Of a DNA stretch of 43,319 bases, positions 7,633 to 15,129 are shown one piece after another. This DNA comes from CAYWKL01 sp964459095 (GTDB lineage Bacteria; Patescibacteriota; Microgenomatia; Daviesbacterales; UBA10151). Position 1 is the stretch's first letter. The number at the start of each line of letters is the position of its first letter. Where the stretch lies: positions 1-43,319 of the forward strand of contig CAYWKL010000006.1 of assembly GCA_964459095.1 (NCBI GenBank), given 5' to 3'. A program made the position numbers and the translations under genes. Under the pieces are notes generated by a model that had not been told where the DNA came from, made no database searches, and was given only the letters and a program-made list of their open reading frames with translations.

Positions 7633-9417
7633 TTATTTTAAAACTGCAACAGTCATTTTTCTTGCTTTATGTGTAACTCTAAATTCTAAATATTTGCCAA
7701 ACATCAGAGAAGTTTGTGCATCAATGGATGGAATAGATGAGAGTGTTACAACAACCAATGGTACAAGCAAGAATTGCAAGTACGACCAAACTCTTTTAAA
7801 AATTCCCCAATCTTTTGGTCTTTTAGGAACGGTTTTCTCATGAACATAAATTGTTGTAAAAAGTCCTAAGAATGCAATTGTTAAAATCCAAGAAGAAACT
7901 ATTGGTAGATTAATTGCAATAACTGACTCTTTATAATTTGGATTGATCAAAGGAATAAGCATTCCTCCAAAGGTTACAAATAAAGCCAAAGTTCCCCATC
8001 TCCAATATCCCCAAATAGCAAATAAAACATTATCTGTTTTTTTCCAAAAATCTATATCTGTGCGTCTAAAATATTCTTTAAAAATATAAGGGAAAAATTC
8101 AACACCATATGCCCATCTTTTAAGTTGTAAGTATTGATTTTGAAATGTTTTCCAAATATTCTCATCTAAAACAGTATCAGCATAAATTGGTATAAAATGG
8201 GGGATTATTTTATAATCTCCTTTAAAATGAAAATAAGCTTTCCAATAAAAACCTGAATCGTCATTAACTTTATCTGGAATCCAAAGTCCAACATCAAGTA
8301 AAGATTTTAAGTTTATCGAAAAGCTAGAAAAATTTCTGTATTTATCAGAGCTTAACATCTCTGTTAGCTGCCAAAAAGCAGTTCCAACAGCTATCATTCT
8401 CATAGGGGCTGGAGCTTGCCAATAATTATTGTAATAAAGAAAACTGCCTGTATATGTTCTCTTATCCCTTTGCTCCTCTGGCGTAGACAAATATTTATAG
8501 AGCGCCCCTGCCAGGAATTCTTTATGTATTACAAAGTCAGCGTCAAGTGTTGTTACAAAAACTTTAGCTTCTTCAATACCTCTTTTATTAAATTCATTTA
8601 GGGCATTTCTAATACTGTAGTTTCTATTTGATGCCGGACCTTTTATTTCCCCTTCAAGTAAAGGATGGATAGTTATAAAAATATCTGCAACTTTATTTTC
8701 ATATTTTTTTAAAGTTTTAATTATTTGTTTAACTTGGGTTGAAGGTGCCCACTCTTCAAATCCAAGACCAATAAAAATTTTATCCTTGGGATAATTAACC
8801 TCTGTAATTGCTTTTATTGCAGGCTCTAAAACTTCAACCCCTTCCTTATAGGTAGGAATAACTAAAAAATGATAATAATCTTCCCACTGTCCTGAAAAAT
8901 CCTTCTTTAACTTTTCAAACCAAGGTTGTCTTTTGGCAAAATCAATTTTTTTGTAACCTAAATAAATTAATACTGCTGTTCTAATTGAAGAGATTAACCA
9001 ATAGACATCAGCTATTATTAAAATATATGCAACTGCAAAAGGTAAAGTGAAAGAGAGCCAAAAAGGAGAGGTTAGAGTTATCCAGGTTAGAGCACCAGGA
9101 AATATCTCAAGGAGTCTTTCAAATCTTGTGGCATGTTTTTTTATAAATCCCTGCTCGCGGCTCTCTGAAATAATGTATCTCATAGAGAGAAAATGATGGA
9201 GTGTTAATCCAACGCCTGAGCCCAATAAAAAAAGTGCAATTAGTGAAGATAGAGATGAACCAAAAAAACTAACTCCAAAAAGCCCAACTAAAAACCCTGC
9301 CAGAATTAAAATCAAGCCTGGAACACTGTGAAGTTTTGTTTTAAGAACTCGAACAAAAAGCTCCCCTAAATAAAAGAAGGCTAAAAAGCCAAATAAAAAG
9401 GATAATATAAATCTCAT
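7633..9417 (-). CDS. Membrane GT2 family glycosyltransferase
   Basis: 594 aa. Four to five hydrophobic helices in the first 160 residues, a cytoplasmic GT-A domain, then three to four helices. The GT2 features are VIPTYKEGVEVLEPAI at the domain start, TTLDADFV (DxD metal/sugar-nucleotide site), NDDSGFYWKA and QYLQLKRW (the QxxRW motif of processive synthases). This layout is that of cellulose/hyaluronan-synthase-like enzymes which polymerise and export a glycan. The sugar cannot be told from sequence. It is the first gene of the leftward operon that continues with the WecA-like and UbiA genes. Confidence 0.9.
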   Translation of the reverse strand: MRFILSFLFGFLAFFYLGELFVRVLKTKLHSVPGLILILAGFLVGLFGVSFFGSSLSSLIALFLLGSGVGLTLHHFLSMRYIISESREQGFIKKHATRFERLLEIFPGALTWITLTSPFWLSFTLPFAVAYILIIADVYWLISSIRTAVLIYLGYKKIDFAKRQPWFEKLKKDFSGQWEDYYHFLVIPTYKEGVEVLEPAIKAITEVNYPKDKIFIGLGFEEWAPSTQVKQIIKTLKKYENKVADIFITIHPLLEGEIKGPASNRNYSIRNALNEFNKRGIEEAKVFVTTLDADFVIHKEFLAGALYKYLSTPEEQRDKRTYTGSFLYYNNYWQAPAPMRMIAVGTAFWQLTEMLSSDKYRNFSSFSINLKSLLDVGLWIPDKVNDDSGFYWKAYFHFKGDYKIIPHFIPIYADTVLDENIWKTFQNQYLQLKRWAYGVEFFPYIFKEYFRRTDIDFWKKTDNVLFAIWGYWRWGTLALFVTFGGMLIPLINPNYKESVIAINLPIVSSWILTIAFLGLFTTIYVHEKTVPKRPKDWGIFKRVWSYLQFLLVPLVVVTLSSIPSIDAQTSLMFGKYLEFRVTHKARKMTVAVLK

Positions 9418-9433
9418 AAATTAAGAAAACTGT

Positions 9434-9446
9434 CTTAAAGTTTAAG
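9434..9446. other. Short dyad in a divergent intergenic region
   Basis: CTTAAA-G-TTTAAG lies between the divergent GT2 gene and the gene at 9516. It is a possible operator, with no other support. Confidence 0.25.
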
Positions 9447-9481
9447 AGATTTAAGGCTATAAAGCAAATAAATTGGGGTAC

Positions 9482-9509
9482 TTGCTAAGACATTTAATCA
9501 GGTTAAAAT
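9482..9509 (+). promoter_or_regulatory. Leaderless promoter for the gene at 9516
   Basis: TTGCTA (9482-9487), 16 nt, TAAAAT (9504-9509), then 6 nt to the ATG at 9516. Confidence 0.5.
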
Positions 9510-9515
9510 ATTTCT

Positions 9516-10931
9516 ATGAGTGCAAAAATTTTAAAAGTTACAAATTTCTTGCCTTATTTGACTGTTTTTATTGCTTCCTTTTATAACAGCGCTGATTTGG
9601 ATTTGGGATGGCATTTAAAGTATGGTGAATATTTCTTTAAAACAGGAGAGGTTTTAAAGATAAATTTATTTTCCAATCTTTTCTCAGGATATTACTGGGC
9701 AAATACATCATGGGGATCAGATTTGCTTGTCTATTTAATTTTTTCAAACTTTGGATTTTTGGGTTTAAGTTTTTTAGGTAGCTTAGTTATAATTCTAACT
9801 TTTTATTTTTTCTCAAAAGCCTCCAAATTAGAATTTTGGGATGAAGTTTTTATATTTCCACTTCTTATTTATTTAGAAAAACCTGTTATTGCTGCGTCCT
9901 ATAGAGTCCAGCTTTTGAGTTTATTATTTTTGGGACTGCTATTTTTTCTATTTAGAAAATTTTTAGATGGAAAAAAAAGAGCAATATATTTTTTAGTTCC
10001 ACTTTTTCTTTTTTGGAGTAATTTGCACGGAGAGTTTATTTTAGGGTTTATTATTTTTGGAATCTGGTCTGTCATTTATCTTTTCTCAAATCCCAAAAAG
10101 ATTCAGCTACTCATACTTGTTTTTACTTTTTGTTTTCTAGCAACTCTAATGAATCCTTTTGGGTTTAATATTTATACAGAAACTTTGAACCATTCATTTG
10201 GAGTATGGCAAAAATACATAATTGAGTGGACTCCTTTTGAAAAGAACTCAGTGCTTTTTTGGAATTTAATTTTTGGAATTTTTTTAATGTTCATTGGGAC
10301 GCTTTTTATTTATTTAAAGAAAGATTTAAAACAAAAGTTTCAATATATTTTCATTTCATTTCTACTTAGTGTCCCTTCTTTTTCTGCAAGAAGGTATGCT
10401 TGGCCTTATTTTTTTACAATTATTCCTCTAATAAAACCTCTGGTTTCATATTTTGGTCCAAGGAATGAAAAACTTAAAATCAGTATAGCTTTTGTGGTCT
10501 GGGCGGTTTATTTTTTATATGCCCTAAAAGGATTTTTACCACTCAGTCAATATATTAATATGGATTGGAATAAATATTGTATTTTAACAGAGTGCTCTCC
10601 AAAAGCAGCTGAATTTATTTTGGATAATAATTTACAAAAGAAAAATCTTTTAACTTTTTATAATTTTGGGGGTTGGCTCATATGGAATTATCCAGAAATT
10701 AAACCAACAATAGATGGTAGAATGCCTTCATGGCAAGAAAGGGGGTATAGTCCTTTTATTGATTATTATAAATTAGAGCAAAATAAAATTGATATAAATA
10801 ATACTAATTTTAATACTGTCTGGGCATCAAACAGAAAACCTTTGTATTATTATTTAGTCAGATTGACAAAGGAAGATAGTTGGAAACTGGTATATCAGGA
10901 TAGTGTTTCTGGGGTATTTATAAGAAATTAA
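9516..10931 (+). CDS. Multi-pass membrane protein, GT-C-like, unknown substrate
   Basis: 471 aa with roughly ten hydrophobic helices and a soluble C-terminal part of about 110 residues. The early loop DLDLGWHLKYGEYFFKTGE followed by WANTSWGSDLLVYLIF is the type of first extracytoplasmic loop, with an Asp after helix 1, found in GT-C fold transferases that use lipid-linked sugars. The C-terminal part (AAEFILDNN..., FNFGGWLIW, IDGRMPSW) is typical of a large uncharacterised membrane family in many phyla. Divergent from the GT2 gene, so a role in surface glycan assembly is inferred from context. The 3' end overlaps tatD by 4 nt. Confidence 0.72.
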   Translation: MSAKILKVTNFLPYLTVFIASFYNSADLDLGWHLKYGEYFFKTGEVLKINLFSNLFSGYYWANTSWGSDLLVYLIFSNFGFLGLSFLGSLVIILTFYFFSKASKLEFWDEVFIFPLLIYLEKPVIAASYRVQLLSLLFLGLLFFLFRKFLDGKKRAIYFLVPLFLFWSNLHGEFILGFIIFGIWSVIYLFSNPKKIQLLILVFTFCFLATLMNPFGFNIYTETLNHSFGVWQKYIIEWTPFEKNSVLFWNLIFGIFLMFIGTLFIYLKKDLKQKFQYIFISFLLSVPSFSARRYAWPYFFTIIPLIKPLVSYFGPRNEKLKISIAFVVWAVYFLYALKGFLPLSQYINMDWNKYCILTECSPKAAEFILDNNLQKKNLLTFYNFGGWLIWNYPEIKPTIDGRMPSWQERGYSPFIDYYKLEQNKIDINNTNFNTVWASNRKPLYYYLVRLTKEDSWKLVYQDSVSGVFIRN

Positions 10932-11812
10932 ATTTTTAAAATTTTCTTTGCATTTGCTGTTGAGATATTTGCCATTTCATCAGCACTTAAATTCTTCAAC
11001 TGGGCTGCAAGTTTTATAGTTTCAATTAAATTTCCCGGTTCATTTCTTTTTCCTCTTATTTGTTGGGGTGGTAAAAATGGGCAATCAGTTTCAAAAACAA
11101 TTCTTTCTAAGGGTGTCATTTTTACTACCTCCCGCAAAGTATCATTTTTTGGATAAGTTATAGTCCCTGGAAAAGAAATAAGGAAATTCGTTTTTAAGGC
11201 TCTTTCTAAAACATTTAAGTCACCAGAAAAGCAATGAAGTATCCCAAAGTGATCAGAGATAAAATTAAAAATTTCATGCCATGCATCTCTTGTGTGGATA
11301 AGCAATGGAAGGTTTAACTTTTTTGCTAAATTAACCTGAGTTTTTAAAAGTGATCTTTGCAAATGTTTAATCTCTTCAATGGGTAAAGATGAAGGGACAA
11401 AATCTCGGTTGCTAAAATTAAAATCCAATCCACATTCTCCAACAGCAATAACCTTTGGTTCTGAGCGAGCGGAGTGGGTCGAAGGATTTTTACTTTTATG
11501 ATAAATTTCTTCCAATTTTCCAATTTCTGTTTGTATCTTGTTTCTTGTATCTTGGTTATTTTTTTCAAAGTATTTAATTGCTTCATGAGGGTGTATTCCA
11601 ATAGAGGAATAAAAATGTAACTTCTCGACTTCGCTCGAAGAATATTTCAGAGAAAGGTTTTCTACTTGTTCTAAAGCTTCCTTTGAAGTCTGTAAATCAG
11701 TACCCACATTAATAATAGTATTTACCCCAGCTTCAAGTGCACGTTTGATAACAGAGTCTAAATCTTCTTTAAATGAATCCCAAAAAAGATGAGCATGAGT
11801 ATCTGTAATCAT
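10928..11812 (-). CDS. tatD: TatD-family metal-dependent deoxyribonuclease
   Basis: 294 aa, longer than the usual 255-265. TatD fold and ligands are present: ITDTHAHL (first HxH), GIHPHEA, GECGLDF (Glu ligand), HTRDAW, HCFSG and FETDCPFLPP (Asp). It should be a Mg-dependent 3'-5' exonuclease acting in DNA repair or turnover. The extra length is explained by at least two inserts made of repeat sequence: SSSEVEKLH before GIHPHEA (11621-11643) and a segment with QDTRNKIQ and NPSTHSARSEP before GECGLDF (11531-11554, 11457-11488). All metal ligands remain. A TATAAT box 6 nt before the ATG predicts a leaderless mRNA. Confidence 0.92.
   Translation of the reverse strand: MITDTHAHLFWDSFKEDLDSVIKRALEAGVNTIINVGTDLQTSKEALEQVENLSLKYSSSEVEKLHFYSSIGIHPHEAIKYFEKNNQDTRNKIQTEIGKLEEIYHKSKNPSTHSARSEPKVIAVGECGLDFNFSNRDFVPSSLPIEEIKHLQRSLLKTQVNLAKKLNLPLLIHTRDAWHEIFNFISDHFGILHCFSGDLNVLERALKTNFLISFPGTITYPKNDTLREVVKMTPLERIVFETDCPFLPPQQIRGKRNEPGNLIETIKLAAQLKNLSADEMANISTANAKKILKI
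11457..11488. repeat. Family A half-element inside tatD
   Basis: TTCTGAGCGAGCGGAGT... GAAGGATT matches one arm of the elements at 1-63 and 26491-26561. In the tatD frame it encodes NPSTHSARSEP, placed just before the conserved GECGLDF motif. Confidence 0.6.
11531..11554. repeat. TTGTATCTTG direct repeat inside tatD
   Basis: Two exact copies of TTGTATCTTG separated by TTTC (11531-11540, 11545-11554). A third copy in inverse orientation lies at 11911-11920. In tatD it encodes part of QDTRNKIQ, in a length-variable region. Confidence 0.5.
11621..11643. repeat. Small palindromic insert inside tatD
   Basis: CTTCTCGACTTCGCTCGAAG forms a dyad (TCGA pairs with TCGA around CTTCGC). It encodes SSSEVEK, just before the conserved GIHPHEA motif, and resembles the family A arms. 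Confidence 0.45.
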
Positions 11813-11818
11813 AAAAAG

Positions 11819-11824
11819 ATTATA
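11819..11824 (-). promoter_or_regulatory. -10 box for leaderless tatD
   Basis: A consensus TATAAT on the minus strand lies 6 nt before the tatD ATG at 11812. No convincing -35 is seen. Confidence 0.5.
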
Positions 11825-11904
11825 TCAGTTGAGAATCTAAACTTATAAAATTAACTAAGAAAAATTAATTAGGATCTGATACAAAAATAAGCTATAGCAG
11901 TGTA

Positions 11905-11920
11905 TTGTATCAAGATACAA
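11905..11920. repeat. TTGTATC-aa-GATACAA dyad after the methyltransferase gene
   Basis: A perfect 7-bp inverted repeat with a 2-nt centre, 8 nt after the stop of the leftward methyltransferase gene. It contains one inverse copy of the TTGTATCTTG repeat of tatD. There is no T-run, so it is not a typical terminator. Confidence 0.4.
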
Positions 11921-11927
11921 GATAGGT

Positions 11928-12575
11928 TCAATTTTCTATTTTTTTTATCACTCTGACAAAATATATTAGCCAAGTGGTTTTTTCGCTGATTTTCCTAATA
12001 TCTGAAGAGATAATCTTAAAACCATTTTTCCTAAGGATTTGCTGAAACTCTTTGTCATGGTATAGAGCAAAGAATCTTTTCAAGACTATACCATTGTCCA
12101 AGCTATCTTCAACGACCGTCTCATTATCACCTTGTTTGACGCTGACGAAACCAATGCCATTTGGTTTAACAACTTCCTTAATTTTCTGCAAAGCTAAATC
12201 AATCTTTGTTTTAGGGATATGAAGTAAAACTGCACATACCCAAAAGCCATCAAAGGATTCTTTTGGAAATTTAAGTTTATAGATACTTTGGTGTAGAAAT
12301 TGCAATTTGGGATTACTTTTTTGAGCAACTTTTAAAAGTGTAGTTGAAATATCAGTCCCGATATAATCATAGCCTAACTTATGTAGCTGTTTTGCATCTC
12401 TGCCGCCACCTGCTCCTATCTCCAAAATTTTACCTTTGGGTAGCAACTTTTTGAATTTTTTATAGTCTGGTTTCCATGGATCATAGATACTATATTGAGC
12501 AGCCCAATCTTCTCCTTTTTCCTCGTAAGTTTCTAAAGTTAATTTTTCTTCTTTAGTTAATGAATCTTTCTTCAT
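11928..12575 (-). CDS. Class I SAM-dependent methyltransferase
   Basis: 215 aa. The SAM-binding motif I is clear (ILEIGAGGGRDAKQL, about residues 51-65), followed by motif II acid (YIGTDIS) and motif IV-V region (FDGFWVCAVLLHIPK) typical of Methyltransf_11/25 proteins. The substrate is not evident. The gene lies 11 nt after metG, and a TATAAT box overlaps the metG stop 10 nt before the ATG, so it may be read with metG or on its own. Confidence 0.85.
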   Translation of the reverse strand: MKKDSLTKEEKLTLETYEEKGEDWAAQYSIYDPWKPDYKKFKKLLPKGKILEIGAGGGRDAKQLHKLGYDYIGTDISTTLLKVAQKSNPKLQFLHQSIYKLKFPKESFDGFWVCAVLLHIPKTKIDLALQKIKEVVKPNGIGFVSVKQGDNETVVEDSLDNGIVLKRFFALYHDKEFQQILRKNGFKIISSDIRKISEKTTWLIYFVRVIKKIEN

Positions 12576-12586
12576 ATTCTAGTAAA

Positions 12587-14002
12587 TTATATTCTTGGAA
12601 AAAGGGGGGTGGAGGATTTAATTTCACCTGAGCATTGGTTTAGAATTTTTTCTGCGGTTTCTGGTAAGAAGGGTTGAAGATTAAATGCTATATGCTGCAA
12701 TTTCTTAACTAAATCTTCTAAAACTGTTTTTAATTTTTCTCCTTCTAATTCCCAAGGCTTTTCTTCGTTTACTTTTTTGTCAGCTTCTGCGATTTCTTTC
12801 CAAATATGATTAAGTGCATCATTAAATTTAAATTCTTTAATAAGTTCTTCTACCTCTGGATTAAGTTTACGTGGTAATTCTGGGGCCTTTAAGTTTATTT
12901 TCTCTGTCAGTTTTGCAACTCTAGCAACTAAGTTTCCTAGGCCATTGGCCAAATCAGAGTTATAAGATTCAATTAATCTTTGTTCTGAGAAATCACCGTC
13001 TTGGAATGGAGAAAATTTAGCTAAACAAAAATACCGCAGCGCATCTGGGCCATATTTTTCAACAAAAGGCACTGGATCATAAACGTTACCTAAGGTTTTA
13101 GAAATTTTCTGCCCATTTAAAGTTAAATATTCATGAACAAAAAGTTTTTTAGGAAGCTCTAAACCAGCAGATAAAAGTATTGCAGGCCAATAAATAGCGT
13201 GGAATCTAATTATTCCTTTTCCAATTACATGTACATCTGCTGGCCAGTATTTATCATATTTATCTTGATCAGTTCCAAAACCAATTCCTGATTGGTAAAT
13301 ATTTAAAGCATCAAACCAAACATATAATCTCTGAGTGGGATCATTTGGAACCGGGACACCCCAGTTTTTTGCTCTTTCATTACTTCTTGAGATGGAAAAA
13401 TCTTCAAGACCTTTTTTTATAAAAGAAATCATTTCATTTTTTCTAAACTTTGGAATTATTTCATACTCATCTTTTTCTAAAATTTCCAGGATGTGATCCT
13501 TATATTTGGAAAGCTTAAAGAAATAATTTTCTTCCTCCACTTCTTCTAAAGGTTTTCCAGGATGTTCAAAACATTCTCCTTTTTCATTTAATTCGGGTTT
13601 AGTATAAAAAGATTCACAACCTATGCAGTAAAGGCCCTTATATTTTTTCTTATAAATATCTCCCTGGGCGCTGCAGAGTTCCCAGAGTTTTTGAGAAGAT
13701 AAGTGGTGTTTTTTATCAGAACCTTTTTGAAAAATATCAAACTTCACATTTAATTTTTCAGCCAGGATTCTAAAATTTTCTGTATTTTCATTAATAAATT
13801 CCTCTACGTTTTTCCCTTGCTCCTGCGCAGCTTGAACATTTTTTAAAGCATTTTCATCTCCTCCGCAAAGAAGTACTACATCTTCACCAAGTAATCTGTG
13901 ATAGCGGGCAATAGTGTCTGATTGAATAAACTCCAAAGCGTGGGCAATATGAGGCTTCGCATTCACATAAGGAATAGCATTAGTGATGTAAAATTTTCTC
14001 AT
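12587..14002 (-). CDS. metG: Methionyl-tRNA synthetase (class I, short form)
   Basis: 471 aa. Charges tRNA(Met) with methionine in the cytoplasm. The HIGH motif is HIAH (residues 18-21, in NAKPHIAHAL) and the KMSKS loop is KISKT in NGQKISKTLGNV. A zinc knuckle pair is reduced to one visible CIGC segment plus a Cys further on (GECFEHPG). The domain order is catalytic, connective, stem-contact and anticodon-binding (NDALNHIWKEI, EEKPWEL). The C-terminal EMAP/Trbp111-like tRNA-binding domain of longer enzymes is missing, as in many small genomes. It heads a leftward pair with the methyltransferase. Confidence 0.96.
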   Translation of the reverse strand: MRKFYITNAIPYVNAKPHIAHALEFIQSDTIARYHRLLGEDVVLLCGGDENALKNVQAAQEQGKNVEEFINENTENFRILAEKLNVKFDIFQKGSDKKHHLSSQKLWELCSAQGDIYKKKYKGLYCIGCESFYTKPELNEKGECFEHPGKPLEEVEEENYFFKLSKYKDHILEILEKDEYEIIPKFRKNEMISFIKKGLEDFSISRSNERAKNWGVPVPNDPTQRLYVWFDALNIYQSGIGFGTDQDKYDKYWPADVHVIGKGIIRFHAIYWPAILLSAGLELPKKLFVHEYLTLNGQKISKTLGNVYDPVPFVEKYGPDALRYFCLAKFSPFQDGDFSEQRLIESYNSDLANGLGNLVARVAKLTEKINLKAPELPRKLNPEVEELIKEFKFNDALNHIWKEIAEADKKVNEEKPWELEGEKLKTVLEDLVKKLQHIAFNLQPFLPETAEKILNQCSGEIKSSTPLFPRI

Positions 14003-14016
14003 CTAATTTATCTATG

Positions 14017-14041
14017 GATCCCCGATTAGATCGGGGATGAC
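14017..14041. repeat. Family B half-element upstream of metG
   Basis: ATCCCCGA-ttaga-TCGGGGAT followed by GAC, a perfect 8-bp stem. It is one arm of the family B element seen complete at 18135-18202 and 22899-22949. Confidence 0.65.
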
Positions 14042-14071
14042 TAGCTCCCTCCAAGGTTCTTAATTTTATCT

Positions 14072-14434
14072 CTAAAGCAGTTTTTTGACAATTCCAGGAC
14101 GAGAGTTCCTTTGTTGAAAAGAACGATTCTTAAACAACCTTGCTATTAGGAAAGTCAAAATTATAACTAGAGCACCAGTAAGAAAACTTAAACTTCCCGC
14201 TGCTTGTAATCCCAAAATTACTATTCCGCCAAGTCCTACTATAAAACTTCTTGGCAAATAATTTATGAACAGATTTGCAAAAAAGCTAAAAGATAAAAGC
14301 AAGGGAATAAATAAAATTAAAATCTGCAAAGTAGAAGCTTTTTCCCAAGAATCTGGAGGTTTTGTAAAATAAACTACATAAAACAAGATTAATAGAGGAA
14401 TAAGTATTAGCAGAGTTTTTTTAAGTAATTTCAT
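14072..14434 (-). CDS. Small multi-pass membrane protein, unknown
   Basis: 120 aa with hydrophobic segments at about residues 6-24, 35-58, 64-80 and 84-101 and a basic tail (RLFKNRSFQQRNSRPGIVKKLL). The length and form resemble conserved hypothetical membrane proteins of CPR genomes, but I cannot name a family. A leaderless promoter supports the start. It is divergent from the unknown gene at 14479. Confidence 0.72.
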   Translation of the reverse strand: MKLLKKTLLILIPLLILFYVVYFTKPPDSWEKASTLQILILFIPLLLSFSFFANLFINYLPRSFIVGLGGIVILGLQAAGSLSFLTGALVIILTFLIARLFKNRSFQQRNSRPGIVKKLL

Positions 14435-14441
14435 TACCTAA

Positions 14442-14470
14442 ATTTTAACTAAATTGACAAAGGTGATAAA
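14442..14470 (-). promoter_or_regulatory. Leaderless promoter for the gene at 14072-14434
   Basis: On the minus strand: TTTATC (14470-14465), 17 nt, TAAAAT (14447-14442), 7 nt, ATG at 14434. Confidence 0.4.
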
Positions 14471-14478
14471 CTACCAAT

Positions 14479-15129
14479 ATGCAAGGGGCAATTGAAATAC
14501 CTATATTTGATTCTCAAGAAATTGCTCAATTTAACCCACAAGCCGGTGTCCCAGGAATAGCTTATCTGACAAATGAGGGCGCCTTCTTATTGATTTATTA
14601 CGATAGCGATTTTTGTCAGCTAGAATGGAGAAGTGATCCAGAGTGGTCTGATCTAACAAGACTTGCGGGTAGGTGGTATGAAGAAGTGATTGATAAGAAT
14701 CAGCAAATTGGATTACGCCCACCAAGGTATGGTTATTTAGATGTTGTGAGTCCTTCCAAAACAACACCGCATCTAAAGGCCAGGAGGAGAGTTTATTCAT
14801 TAAACCCAGATCAACCGAAAGATTTTTTAGAAAAAGCAGGACGCTTTTTAGAAGTTGCTCCAGCTGATGCAATTTCTTTATTAGTCTCGCTTAGATTTAG
14901 GCAGTATAGAAATAAAATGGCAGAAACTTTTTGTTTGTTTTCAGATACCAGAGCTGTGGGTGAATATATGGAAACAGGTGTAACACTACCTTATGAACTT
15001 TTACCTTTAGCTAGTGTTAATGAATTACTTGCAGTAACTTCACCAGTTTTTAGACAATTTGAGAGAGGACAAGTAGACGCTTTTATGGGTCAGGTTGTTC
15101 AACAACGACGTTTAGATGTTTCTCGTTAA
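14479..15129 (+). CDS. Unrecognised 216-aa soluble protein
   Basis: No signal peptide, membrane helix or motif recognised. The sequence is mixed alpha/beta with GIAYLTNEGAFLLIYYDSDF near the N terminus, an Arg-rich middle (HLKARRRVYSL) and an alpha-helical C-terminal half. Codon use resembles the neighbours and the frame is open for its full length, so it is likely real. A TTGACA lies at 14454-14459, but the -10 is not clear. The 3' end overlaps the convergent sbcC by 4 nt. Confidence 0.6.
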   Translation: MQGAIEIPIFDSQEIAQFNPQAGVPGIAYLTNEGAFLLIYYDSDFCQLEWRSDPEWSDLTRLAGRWYEEVIDKNQQIGLRPPRYGYLDVVSPSKTTPHLKARRRVYSLNPDQPKDFLEKAGRFLEVAPADAISLLVSLRFRQYRNKMAETFCLFSDTRAVGEYMETGVTLPYELLPLASVNELLAVTSPVFRQFERGQVDAFMGQVVQQRRLDVSR

